Source of the DNA: Chitinophaga sp. Cy-1792
GTDB taxonomy: Bacteria > Bacteroidota > Bacteroidia > Chitinophagales > Chitinophagaceae
DNA length: 64,000 bases
Reading direction: 5' to 3'
Assembly (NCBI RefSeq): GCF_011752935.1
Contig: NZ_VWWO01000003.1
Coordinates: 496,001-560,000 of the forward strand
Below are positions 26,501 to 34,428 of this stretch, one piece after another (position 1 is the first letter of the stretch; every line of letters starts with the position of its first letter). The notes under the pieces are model-generated. The model was not told the origin of the DNA and searched no databases. It saw only the letters and a program-made list of their open reading frames with translations. The position numbers were made by a program, and so were the translations under genes.

Positions 26501-27030
26501 TTGATGGTAAAAGCTGCGTCGGCGTTGGATTGAGTGCCTTTTAACGTGTTTTTTATCTGGATGGTAACTCCTGGAAGTGGCGTGCCTTTATTATCGCGTA
26601 TTGTCCCTGTGATATCTCTTTCTAATGAAGCGTGCTTTTCCAGCTCTACGGTTGGTGACTGTCCTGTATCACTTTCCGCACTAACGATTATCTTATTATT
26701 TTTTCGGGTAAACTTAAATCCTGTCTGTGCAGATAATGCTGAAAGTACCTCTTCTATTGGCTGTTTATTGCAATTGAGCGAAACTGTTTTTTTTAGATTC
26801 AGGTCTGTTTTGTCATAATGGAAGTTGAGTCCTGTTTTGGTTGATATTTCTGACATTACGTCCTCCAGGTTTTTGTCCTTGGCCTGGATACTGACGACGA
26901 TTTCCGGAGGCGGTGATTCCGCGATTTGCCGGACGCTGCTGGCGATGGAATTCAGACTGCCTGCCAGCAGTAGCGTGAGTATCAATCCTAAGGATAAAAA
27001 CCATTTCATTGGGCATGGTTTTACCCTCAT
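23542..27030 (-). CDS. SusC/RagA-family TonB-dependent transducer with STN domain, pair 3
   Basis: A protein of 1162 residues. After the signal peptide an STN domain (about 45-116: VVSIQAKDKNLEDVMSEI, then KIIVSAES) precedes the carboxypeptidase-like domain (139-210), the linker LGELIVTAMGIQK (215-227), the plug (NPDDIESISILKGASAAALYGSQAANG) and a barrel ending SYGMNLKIGF. STN domains contact a FecR anti-sigma factor, and the fecR-like gene lies only 6 bases upstream, preceded by an ECF sigma gene. The receptor is therefore a transducer: ligand binding should switch on the operon. A second ATG at 27009 gives a more conventional signal peptide and is an alternative start. Confidence 0.93.
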   Translation of the reverse strand: MRVKPCPMKWFLSLGLILTLLLAGSLNSIASSVRQIAESPPPEIVVSIQAKDKNLEDVMSEISTKTGLNFHYDKTDLNLKKTVSLNCNKQPIEEVLSALSAQTGFKFTRKNNKIIVSAESDTGQSPTVELEKHASLERDITGTIRDNKGTPLPGVTIQIKNTLKGTQSNADAAFTIKASPGDVLIFSSVGFFNKEVMISSNSEVNVVLQENVRALGELIVTAMGIQKKSKELPYATQQLDGEDVSLVKDANVMNTLCGKTAGMTISRSASGVGGSVRVVLRGNKSTRENQPLYIVDGVPYANFTPSQPTDVWGQSNNIIGAGGRDGGDGISNLNPDDIESISILKGASAAALYGSQAANGVILITTKKGKPGRSKLDFTSDFTVETPSLLPSLQYRYAQTDPPGTDSVKTPQPGSLGSWGRPIHAPDHVKDFYNTGNTWTNGISFSGGTETAQSYLSYTNTSNKGILPTNVFDRHAINFRETLKLLNNRLVMDANVSFTAQTATNRLSSGLYYSPISGLYVFPRGQDFSYYENNFEYLDKERNLYLQNWWNIRNDKRWIGQDDQQNPMWALRRNIRLDSRYRGMATIALTYQLNNWLSLQSRGSFDKSLDQYELEAYAGTQVVLAASNGRYTNEREFNTQLYGDFMLNGSGKVNKWLHLAGNLGSSITDIKAHERTYNGANPNADPGMMYPNKFSVTNIMTNSMDAVHTIEQKQLQALFGNVQLGVKNFLFLDLTGRNDWSSTFAYTPTLHKGYFYYSAGTSVILSDVLKLPKAIEFLRARFSFAKVGNDIASYSSNPAPFTMQTIAGVTRVVLNQRTPYPGVSLEPEDNHSVESGIEARFLNGRISADVTWYKNNNYKQYMEVPAPPGSKYMTYYLNMGNIQNKGWEVTLTVTPVRSKKINWTSTINYAANKNKVIKLSNANIPGADNTNSFTLTDFGVNMFGSFIQEGGSWGDIYSNKELIKNAKGQYLLDDSGQLKREPVFKRVGNPNPDFTLGWNNSIYYGNFALSFLIDGRFGGKVMSVTQAVLDSYGVSEVTAKARDNGGVAINAVYPDGTPFTGKMDAQKYYTSIGGRAGIGEMYMYDATNIRLRELSLSYRIPLKWKWLRNARVGLIGRNLLFFKLSAPFDPEVSMGAGNGLQGVDVFGLPPTRSYGMNLKIGF

Positions 27031-27036
27031 ATCGCG

Positions 27037-28065
27037 TTAGTTTTTGTTTTTCAGATAGATTGTGTCGTTTTGAATGGTATAAGAAAGTTCTCTGGCCAGG
27101 GTAATATCGTCCATTAACTCTTTAATGCCTTCTTCTCTGAAGGTGCCTTTATAGCTCCATTCCTTTTTACTGCTTTGATTGATGAGTGTTACGCCGAAAC
27201 GGCCTTTCAGGGTACGGGCTATTTCGTCAAAATTGGCATCTTTAAAATTCAGGGTTCCTTTTTTCCATCCTGTAATATAGTCAGGGTTGGAGAAGGAAGA
27301 TCTTATCATGTTGAGTGATATTCTGTTGAAGCTGATTTTTTCGCTGGGGAGGAGGATGGTGGGTACATCTTCATTACCCTTGCGTTCTACTTTCACTTTT
27401 CCGGAAATCAGGGACACGGTGATATCGTCTTCGTGGGCATAGGAACGTACGTTGAAGGAGGTTCCGAGCGCGCTGGTGGCGATGGAGCCGCTATATACGG
27501 TGAATGACCTGGCGGGGTCGCGGGCAGCGTCAAACAGGGCTTCGCCTTCTTCCAGCCAGATATTACGGGCTTTTTTGTCGAAATGTTGCGGGTAACGTAG
27601 TTTACTGCTACCATTCATGGTAATGGTGCTACCATCTTCCAGGGTAACTGTTTCTGCGATACCGGAAGGGGTGGTGATCTCTATAAAACCATTGACGAGC
27701 GCGCGGGTACTTGTTTTGAAGTCGGCGGCCATTGGTTGTGATATGTCGGTTTTATTCCTGGTAAAAGTGAATGTTACGATGATGGCGGCAAAAACAGCAG
27801 CAGCGGCGGCGGCGAAATACCATGGGCGGAGGCTTCTGATATTTTCTGCCGGGGCAGGGGGAGTAACTTCCCTTTGCGGTGCTATTTGCTCATTTATAAG
27901 GCTTTTAACTTCGTCTAAATCTAATTGGAGTACATCATCATTCTTTACAACAGACTGATGACGATTGATATTCTCGAACCATTGTTCAATGATATGCGCT
28001 TCCTCCGGTGAGCAGTTGCCCTGGTTATATTTTTCCAGTAATATTTTTATCTGATCTGTGTTCAC
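27037..28065 (-). CDS. FecR-family anti-sigma factor, pair 3 operon
   Basis: A protein of 342 residues starting at GTG 28065 (VNTDQIKILLEKYNQGNCSPEEA), which matches the usual FecR N-terminus. Reading upstream to an ATG at 28194 would add 43 odd hydrophobic residues and overlap the sigma gene, so it was rejected. Order of parts: cytoplasmic sigma-binding helices (1-80), one membrane helix (PWYFAAAAAAVFAAIIVTF), the FecR domain (LEDGSTITMNGSSKLRYP, GEALFDAARDPARSFTVYSG, LGTSFNVRSY, SLISGKVKVER) and a C-terminal DUF4974 domain. It should hold the sigma factor at 28136 inactive until the STN domain of the adjacent SusC signals. Confidence 0.9.
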   Translation of the reverse strand: MNTDQIKILLEKYNQGNCSPEEAHIIEQWFENINRHQSVVKNDDVLQLDLDEVKSLINEQIAPQREVTPPAPAENIRSLRPWYFAAAAAAVFAAIIVTFTFTRNKTDISQPMAADFKTSTRALVNGFIEITTPSGIAETVTLEDGSTITMNGSSKLRYPQHFDKKARNIWLEEGEALFDAARDPARSFTVYSGSIATSALGTSFNVRSYAHEDDITVSLISGKVKVERKGNEDVPTILLPSEKISFNRISLNMIRSSFSNPDYITGWKKGTLNFKDANFDEIARTLKGRFGVTLINQSSKKEWSYKGTFREEGIKELMDDITLARELSYTIQNDTIYLKNKN

Positions 28066-28135
28066 CTGTAGCGATTTTGATATTGTGATGTCGTAATAAC
28101 GTGGAATTGGTACTATATAAATGCAAAAAATATAA

Positions 28136-28726
28136 TTACACCAGGTAACCCAGTAAAATGGAAACCACCAGCAGGATGATGTCCGGCTGGGCATAATTGG
28201 CGCGTAATATTTTTAACGCCTTGGTAATCTGGTTTTTAACAGTCTGCTGGGAGAGGTTGAGGTGGGTGGCGATCTGTTCGACACTCAGGTTCTCGAACCT
28301 GCTCAGCATGAAAATTTCCTTCATTTTTTCCGGCAGGTGGTTGATGGCCTCGAACATTTCCTGTGTTCTGGCTTTGGTATCCACATGGTCGGTGATGGAA
28401 TGCGGCTGCTCATCGAAGTGTTCGATGAGCTGCTGCAGATATTTTCTGTAAGTAGTGTTTTTACGGTAGATGTCTATTATTTTATGCCGGGCCGCCTGGT
28501 AGAGGTAGGATTTGAGGGATTCCTTCAATACCAGGGTTTGTCTTTTTTCCCACAGGGAAATAAAGAGGTCCTGCAAAACATCTTTGCTGATATCGCTGGC
28601 ATCCAGTTTACTATAGATAAACAAATACAGCATTTTGCTGTACCGGTCATAGATGGCATTGAAGGCAGCAATGTTATCGCTTTTTATCAGCGATACTAAT
28701 TCATGATCTTGATAACTGCTGTACAT
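28136..28726 (-). CDS. ECF (FecI-like) RNA polymerase sigma factor, pair 3 operon
   Basis: A protein of 196 residues with sigma region 2 (FNAIYDRYSKMLYLFIYSKL, DISKDVLQDLFISLWEKRQ) and region 4 (LPEKMKEIFMLSRFENLSVEQIATHLNLSQQTVKNQITKALK). The tail is hydrophobic (DIILLVVSILLGYLV), a feature seen in some Bacteroidota FecI-like factors. It lies 70 bases upstream of the FecR gene and should direct transcription of the SusC/SusD pair at 21953-27030. Two direct copies of TCCGGACA lie within 130 bases upstream. Confidence 0.9.
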   Translation of the reverse strand: MYSSYQDHELVSLIKSDNIAAFNAIYDRYSKMLYLFIYSKLDASDISKDVLQDLFISLWEKRQTLVLKESLKSYLYQAARHKIIDIYRKNTTYRKYLQQLIEHFDEQPHSITDHVDTKARTQEMFEAINHLPEKMKEIFMLSRFENLSVEQIATHLNLSQQTVKNQITKALKILRANYAQPDIILLVVSILLGYLV

Positions 28727-28790
28727 CGAATTACAGGAGAGGAAAAAGCTTTGGTTGACAAATGTTATCGTTATGAAAGTAGTAAATATT

Positions 28791-28851
28791 TCCGGACATT
28801 TCTCTATTTAATTTCGGGAAAATAGTATCATATACGTGGTGTGTCCGGACA
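28791..28851. repeat. Direct repeat of TCCGGACA upstream of the sigma gene
   Basis: TCCGGACA occurs at 28791-28798 and 28844-28851. The second copy is part of the palindrome TGTCCGGACA (28842-28851). The spacing is 53 bases, close to five helical turns. The TCCGGA core also occurs in the elements before the other two minus-strand SusC genes. Confidence 0.4.
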
Positions 28852-28871
28852 AATTATTGTCTCTAAAATAA

Positions 28872-29747
28872 TTACGCTTCTTTCAGGCGAAGTTCATTTT
28901 TATATTCTTTTGGTGTTTTTCCGACGATCTCTTTAAAGAATCTGTTGAAATTGGACAGATTTTTAAACCCGCAGGAGTAGGCAATTTCCGCAATAGACCA
29001 GTCTTCCTCTGTCAGGCGCTTGCAGGCATGGCCGATACGTACCTCATTGAGGAACTGCACAAAAGACTTCTTGGTTCGGTTTTTAAAGAAGCGGCAGAAC
29101 GACTGCGGCGACAGGTTAGTAATGCTGGCAACATCCTGCAGGGAGATCTCCTTGGAGAAGTTGTTCATCACATATTTAAAAACTTCATCAATCTTGTGGT
29201 TGTCTTTCAGGTTGTAGGCATGCGAATAACCAGTGCTGGCCAGGTAATAGCAATCCCTGGTTTCAGACAGCGTTTTTAAGATGTGGAGCAGGGAGATAAT
29301 CCTTTCAAGTCCCTCTTTGCGGGGTAAAGACAGGATTTCCGGCTTCAGCAGGTCGTAGGTAGGGCCAGTGATCTTCATACCACGCTGCGCTTTATGGAAT
29401 AACTCACTCAGCGCCTTGGTTTCCGGAAGGCCGTAAAATTTCTCCCCGAAGATGTCTTTCGGGAAATAAATCACCACAGAACGAGCTTTCAGGCTCTCAT
29501 CCCCTTTGTAATAGGCCTCGTCGTTGTACCATACATGCGGTATATGTGGCCCGAGAAATACCATGTCGCCCTCCTCAAAGCTTTCTATGCTGTCGCCCAC
29601 GATGCGCTTTCCATGGCTCTCCGTCACAAATACCAGCTCACATTCGGCATGAAAGTGAAATGGTGTGTTGAAATAAGGATCACATCTTTCGATAATAGTG
29701 ATCTGGTTATCGGCAAAGGCCCCAACTTTAATAAGAATGGGTTTCAT
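28872..29747 (-). CDS. AraC-family transcriptional regulator with cupin sensor domain
   Basis: A protein of 291 residues. The N-terminal half is a cupin-type sensor (FHFHAECELVFVTESHGKRIVGD, FEEGDMVFLGPHIPHVWYND). The C-terminal 100 residues carry the two helix-turn-helix units of AraC proteins (SLQDVASITNLSPQSFCRFFKNRTKKSFVQF, then SIAEIAYSCGFKNLSNFNRFFKEIVGKTPKEYK). The sensor layout is that of regulators answering to sugars. The gene diverges from the LacI-type regulator, and both sit at the centre of the SusC/SusD array, so control of at least part of it is likely. The site it binds is not identified. Confidence 0.9.
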   Translation of the reverse strand: MKPILIKVGAFADNQITIIERCDPYFNTPFHFHAECELVFVTESHGKRIVGDSIESFEEGDMVFLGPHIPHVWYNDEAYYKGDESLKARSVVIYFPKDIFGEKFYGLPETKALSELFHKAQRGMKITGPTYDLLKPEILSLPRKEGLERIISLLHILKTLSETRDCYYLASTGYSHAYNLKDNHKIDEVFKYVMNNFSKEISLQDVASITNLSPQSFCRFFKNRTKKSFVQFLNEVRIGHACKRLTEEDWSIAEIAYSCGFKNLSNFNRFFKEIVGKTPKEYKNELRLKEA

Positions 29748-29822
29748 TCACGTATTAATTTTAAGAATTCCTATTATGGCAATTTTTGTTTCATGAGTAT
29801 TACCATTGTCCTATGAATGTTG

Positions 29823-29841
29823 CCAAATTATTAAAATTTGG
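29823..29841. promoter_or_regulatory. Inverted repeat between the divergent AraC- and LacI-type genes
   Basis: CCAAATT and AATTTGG are exact complements around ATTAA, in the 263-base divergent gap. It lies 76 bases before the AraC-type start and 170 before the LacI-type start. It is a candidate operator for either regulator. Confidence 0.4.
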
Positions 29842-30010
29842 TTAAAAAAATATCATCTTTCCGAAAATGACCTTTTTATGTGATACAAATTAAACAATCA
29901 CAGGCTTACCGTTTTCCGCTCTTCTTTTGGAATAATTCGTACAACTATGTAAATTTCAGCTTCATTTTGTAATTTACGCTGAGCTAAATCGATATAGCAT
30001 ACTACTTATT

Positions 30011-31027
30011 ATGAAAGGTATCTCTATTAAAGATATTGCTAAACAGGCAGGCGTTTCTCCCACCACTGTTTCATTCGTATTGAATGGTAAGGCAAAAGAG
30101 AAAAGAATCAGCGATCAGGTTAGCAAAAAAATTCAGAAAATCGCCGGTAAGCTGAAATATAAACCAAATCAGCTGGCAAGAGGATTGCGTACCGGGAAAA
30201 CCAAAACAATCGGGCTCATCGTAGAAGATATCGCCAACAGCTTCTTCGCCACACTCGCAAAAGTAGTGGAAGATGAAGCCGATAAATCGGGGTACAAGGT
30301 ACTGTATGGCTCCACGGAAGACAATACCGAAAAAGCCCGCGGCCTCCTGGACGTACTCAAATACCGCCAGGTAGATGGTTATATTATTACGCCCACGAAA
30401 AACCTGGACAAAGACATTGAACTGCTCCAGACAGCCGGCAAGCCCATCGTACTGATGGACCGCTACTTCCCGCATGTGGATTCCAGCTATGTAGTAGTGG
30501 ATAACTTCAAAGGCGCCAAAGATGCCACTGCCCATCTGATCAAACAGGGATATAAAAAGATTGCCATCATCACCACCACTTCTGATCAGGTGCAGATGAA
30601 AGACCGTCTGGACGGCTATCTCAGTGCACTGAAAGATGCCGGCATCGCGGTGAATAAATCTCTCGTCAAAAAATTAGCCTTCGACCAGGAAAGGGAAGGA
30701 TTTGACGAGGAAATCAAAAAGTTTATCACCAACACGAAAGGACTGGATGCCATCTTCTTTGCAACCAACTACCTGGGCATCTATGGCATTGAAAGTATCC
30801 GTAGCCTGGGCCTCGCCATCGGCAAGGAAATTGGCGTAGTGAGCTTCGATGACCATGATATCTTCCGCCTGCATAGTCCGGCCATTACCTGCGTAGCACA
30901 GCCTGTTAAGGAAATCGGCCAGCAGATCGTGCAGATCCTCATGCAGGAACTCAACCACCCGGGTACCGAACCGCAACAGGTGGTATTACCACTCGACCTG
31001 ATCATCAGGCCTTCTTCCCGTAAATGA
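30011..31027 (+). CDS. LacI-family transcriptional regulator
   Basis: A protein of 338 residues. The N-terminal helix-turn-helix is complete (ISIKDIAKQAGVSPTTVSFVLNG) and is followed by the hinge helix (KPNQLARGLRTG), whose leucine in this family wedges into a central CpG of the operator. The effector domain follows in the usual order (TIGLIVEDIANSFFATLAKVVE, VDGYIITPT, PIVLMDRYFP, VGVVSFDDHD-like, ITCVAQPVKEIGQQ). It would respond to a sugar or sugar-derived effector. CG-centred TAAAACGTTTTA palindromes upstream of the three following SusC genes are its most likely targets. One near-match lies 14 bases beyond its own stop. Confidence 0.93.
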   Translation: MKGISIKDIAKQAGVSPTTVSFVLNGKAKEKRISDQVSKKIQKIAGKLKYKPNQLARGLRTGKTKTIGLIVEDIANSFFATLAKVVEDEADKSGYKVLYGSTEDNTEKARGLLDVLKYRQVDGYIITPTKNLDKDIELLQTAGKPIVLMDRYFPHVDSSYVVVDNFKGAKDATAHLIKQGYKKIAIITTTSDQVQMKDRLDGYLSALKDAGIAVNKSLVKKLAFDQEREGFDEEIKKFITNTKGLDAIFFATNYLGIYGIESIRSLGLAIGKEIGVVSFDDHDIFRLHSPAITCVAQPVKEIGQQIVQILMQELNHPGTEPQQVVLPLDLIIRPSSRK

Positions 31028-31040
31028 TTAGCCGTCCTAC

Positions 31041-31052
31041 TATAACGTTTTA
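31041..31052. promoter_or_regulatory. LacI-type operator, one mismatch to TAAAACGTTTTA
   Basis: TATAACGTTTTA matches 11 of 12 positions of the sites at 36280 and 42321. It lies between the LacI-type stop and its terminator, about 250 bases before the SusC start at 31301. The 12 bases one base to its left (31028-31039) are also CG-centred but match only 7 positions. Confidence 0.5.
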
Positions 31053-31087
31053 GCGAACCTTTCGTATAGGCGGCACCGAATATATTT

Positions 31088-31116
31088 CCAGCATCCCAGG
31101 ATGCTGGATTTTTTTT
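31088..31116 (+). terminator. Terminator of the LacI-type gene
   Basis: CCAGCATCC pairs with GGATGCTGG around CA and is followed by a long T-run. Confidence 0.88.
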
Positions 31117-31300
31117 GCTGTTTTCCCAAATATCTCCCCCGGAATCTCAACACTTTTTATTGTTTTTTGTTAGCATAAATAGATCGTATGTGCGGTATCG
31201 TTACGAAAAGAGATTCAATAATCATTATTCCTGTTGTCCCATTACCCCGTAGAAACAACCAAAATGCACGTTAATTATTGCTTCACTTCATACCTGTATC

Positions 31301-34300
31301 ATGTTCAAGAATTCTATTCATGCTATCTTTCTATTCCTGCTGCTGATCCTGGCAGCTCCTGCGGCCATAGCCCAGCAGTCCATTGACGGAACGGTGGTAG
31401 ATGCTGCTACCGGTCAGCCACTGGTTGGTGTGGTAGTACTGGTAAAAGGCACCGCCAAAGGCACCACAACGAACGACGCCGGCGCATTCCATCTGAGCGC
31501 AGCCCCCGGCACTGTACTTACTTTCAGGTATATCGGCTACGTAGAACAGGATGTTACCGTTTCCGGCAGTACCATGGCCATCAAGCTGGCTGCCGATAAT
31601 AAAAACCTCAGTGAAGTGGTGGTAACTGCACTGGGTATCAAAAAGGAAAAAAAGGCCCTGGGGTACTCCGTCTCGGAAATAAAGGGCGATGAACTGACGC
31701 AGGCACGCGGTACCAACGTAGTAGCCTCTCTCAGCGGTAAAGTGGCCGGCCTCAACGTGTCCATGGCCTCTACAGGCCCTGCTGCTTCCAGCCGCATTGT
31801 CATGAGGGGTAACACCTCTATCGATAAAAACAGGGATAACCAGCCGCTCATAGTTGTGGATGGAATCCCCATCAATAATAGTAATCTCGGCAGTGCCAAC
31901 GAATACGGCGGTATGGACGCCGGCGATGGTATGACCAGTATCAACCCTGATGATATCGCTACGATGACGGTACTGAAAGGCGGTACAGCTGCCGCTCTCT
32001 ATGGCTCCCGTGCATCAAATGGCGTTATCCTCATCACTACAAAAAGTGGTTCCAACCGGAAAGGGGTAGGTATTGAATTCAGCAGCAACATCGTGCTGGA
32101 TAAACCTATCGTAAATACCCTGGACTGGCAATACGACTATGGGATGGGACTCAATGGCGTGAAACCCCAGTCACAAGCAGAAGCTATCTCCGCAGGTCTT
32201 TTCAGCTGGGGAGCAAAACTGGATGGTTCTCCCGTTATTCAGTTCGATGGAAATACCCATCCGTACAGCGCAGTAAAATCGAACTTCAAAGATTTCTATA
32301 AAAGCGGTTACACTTTCACCAACTCCATCGCTTTTAGCGGGGGGAACGAAAAAATTAATTACCGTTTCGGCGCTACTGACATGAAGAATGAAGCTATGCT
32401 GCCTAACTCAGGTATGCGCCGTGATAACCTGAGTCTGAACGTAAACGCTCTGCTGGGAAGGAAAATCACTTTGGTGGTCAACGCCAAGTACAGCCGTGAA
32501 AGAGTAGACAACCGTCCAAGGGTGTCCGATTCTCCCGGTAATGCGAACTTCTCCCTGTATATGCTGCCTACCAGCTTGTCTGTACTCACCCTCCGTGATC
32601 ATAAACTGGATGCAAACGGCTTCGAAAGAAGATGGGAGGCAAACGAATATATTACCAACCCTTACTTTTCTGTATATGATTTCAACCAGGACGATAAACG
32701 TGATCGCTTTATCAACTCTGCCGAAATCCGCTGGGATATCCTCCCATGGCTTTATGCAAAAGGCCGTATAGGTGCAGATATGTGGTACCGCAACAACTTC
32801 GCCATCACACCTACCGGTACCGCGTACAATACCGGCGGACAAATCAACGAACAGTCCCGCCAGAACTTCTATGAAGTAAACGCCGATTTCATGCTGGGAG
32901 TAGATAAACAATTGAGCAAAGATTTCCATCTCACCGCTTTCGTTGGAGGAAACCAGATGCATAATAAAATGGATAAATTCTTCCTCACAGGAAACACATT
33001 TATCATTCCTTACTTCTATGACCAGACAAACCTGCTGACCAAAACGGTCACGAACGATATCGCCGAAAAGAAGATTAATTCTCTCTACGGGTCTGCGGAA
33101 TTATCCTTCAGAAGCTGGCTGTACCTGACTGCCACCGGTCGTAACGACTGGTTTTCCACGCTGGCGCCTTCAGAAAGGAGTATCTTCTATCCGTCTGTAG
33201 GATTGAGCTTTGTACTCTCAGATGCAGTGAAGATGCCATCCTGGATCAATTATGCCAAACTGCGTACTTCCTGGGCAGAAGTGGGAGGGGATACCGATCC
33301 TTACCGGTTGTATCTGGCCTATCAGCTCCAGAATCCTTTCCTGGGAATACCTGTGGCTGACGTGAAAAAGGCGCCTGACGGCAGTTATGCAGTACCGAAT
33401 TACAGCCTCAAACCTTACGTAAATGCCAGTTATGAAGCGGGATTTGAAGCACGGTTCTTCGATAACAGACTTAGTGCAGATTTCGCGTACTATACCCGCA
33501 CTACCCGTAATGATATCATACAGAATACTATCTCCAATGCTTCCGGGTTTAATACTGCTTTTATCAACGTGGCAAAAGTTAAAAACTCAGGAGTGGAGTT
33601 GTTATTAACAGCAACGGCTATACGTAAAAAGAATTTTAACTGGGATATCAGTCCTAACTTCTCCTATAACAAGAGTGATGTAGCAGAGCTGGGCGCCGGA
33701 ACTTCGAGTCTGTTGGTATCCAATGTCCGCACCTTTAACGTAACGATACAACAGATAGCAGGCAAGCCATATGGTCAGATAGTAGGTTATAAGTTTAAGA
33801 GAGATGACCAGGGTAATATCCTGTTTAACAGTGCCGGCAAACCTTTACAGGGTGATTATACCGCTTTTGGTACCGGCGTGGCGCCGTATGCACTGGGCCT
33901 GACCAATACCTTCACTTATAAAGCCTTCTCCCTCAGCTTCCTGATAGACAGCAAATGGGGCAATAAGATCTATTCCGGTACCAATGATTATTCCTACTAT
34001 TTCGGGCTGAACAAGGCTACCCTGCAGGGCCGTGAAGGTGGCATCAACATCAAGGCACAGGATCCTAACGATCCTACCAAATATGTTACCAAAAACGTAG
34101 ATGCGCAGAGCTACTACCAGAACATTGCATTCAACATCGCAGAGCCATTCATTTACAAAGGTGATTTCATCAAGTTGCGTCAGGTCATATTTACGTATGC
34201 GCTGCCAGGTTCCGTGATTGCCAAAACACCGCTCACTGCAGCTTCTATCTCCTTCGTAGCACGCAACCTCTGGATTATCTACAAAGACCTTCCAGGGATT

Positions 34301-34402
34301 GATCCGGAATCGAACTACACCAGTGGTGCAGGACAAGGTGCTGAAGTAATGGGATATCCGCAGGCACGTAGCTATGGACTTAACCTGAATGTAAGATTCT
34401 AA
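31301..34402 (+). CDS. SusC/RagA-family TonB-dependent outer-membrane receptor, pair 4
   Basis: A protein of 1033 residues. Signal peptide with cleavage near AIA-QQ (24/25), carboxypeptidase-like domain (27-98: IDGTVVDAATGQPLVGV), linker LSEVVVTALGIKK (103-115), plug (INPDDIATMTVLKGGTAAALYGSRASNGVILITTKSG) and barrel ending SYGLNLNVRF. It lacks STN. It is the plus-strand counterpart of the SusC at 13312, sharing FSWGAKLDGSP, FKDFYKSG, GGNEK, and RVSDSPGNANFSLYMLP-like segments. It follows the LacI-type gene across a terminator and an operator-like site, which suggests LacI-type control. No clear promoter of the TTG-N19-TAnnTTTG form was found in the 180 bases before the start. Confidence 0.93.
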   Translation: MFKNSIHAIFLFLLLILAAPAAIAQQSIDGTVVDAATGQPLVGVVVLVKGTAKGTTTNDAGAFHLSAAPGTVLTFRYIGYVEQDVTVSGSTMAIKLAADNKNLSEVVVTALGIKKEKKALGYSVSEIKGDELTQARGTNVVASLSGKVAGLNVSMASTGPAASSRIVMRGNTSIDKNRDNQPLIVVDGIPINNSNLGSANEYGGMDAGDGMTSINPDDIATMTVLKGGTAAALYGSRASNGVILITTKSGSNRKGVGIEFSSNIVLDKPIVNTLDWQYDYGMGLNGVKPQSQAEAISAGLFSWGAKLDGSPVIQFDGNTHPYSAVKSNFKDFYKSGYTFTNSIAFSGGNEKINYRFGATDMKNEAMLPNSGMRRDNLSLNVNALLGRKITLVVNAKYSRERVDNRPRVSDSPGNANFSLYMLPTSLSVLTLRDHKLDANGFERRWEANEYITNPYFSVYDFNQDDKRDRFINSAEIRWDILPWLYAKGRIGADMWYRNNFAITPTGTAYNTGGQINEQSRQNFYEVNADFMLGVDKQLSKDFHLTAFVGGNQMHNKMDKFFLTGNTFIIPYFYDQTNLLTKTVTNDIAEKKINSLYGSAELSFRSWLYLTATGRNDWFSTLAPSERSIFYPSVGLSFVLSDAVKMPSWINYAKLRTSWAEVGGDTDPYRLYLAYQLQNPFLGIPVADVKKAPDGSYAVPNYSLKPYVNASYEAGFEARFFDNRLSADFAYYTRTTRNDIIQNTISNASGFNTAFINVAKVKNSGVELLLTATAIRKKNFNWDISPNFSYNKSDVAELGAGTSSLLVSNVRTFNVTIQQIAGKPYGQIVGYKFKRDDQGNILFNSAGKPLQGDYTAFGTGVAPYALGLTNTFTYKAFSLSFLIDSKWGNKIYSGTNDYSYYFGLNKATLQGREGGINIKAQDPNDPTKYVTKNVDAQSYYQNIAFNIAEPFIYKGDFIKLRQVIFTYALPGSVIAKTPLTAASISFVARNLWIIYKDLPGIDPESNYTSGAGQGAEVMGYPQARSYGLNLNVRF

Positions 34403-34428
34403 GTTTTTTATTATTAAATCAGCCGATT

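Noticed and set aside
28066..28194. N-terminal extension of the FecR protein by 43 residues
   Set aside because: It overlaps the sigma gene and adds a Trp/Tyr-rich stretch. The GTG at 28065 gives the normal family N-terminus.
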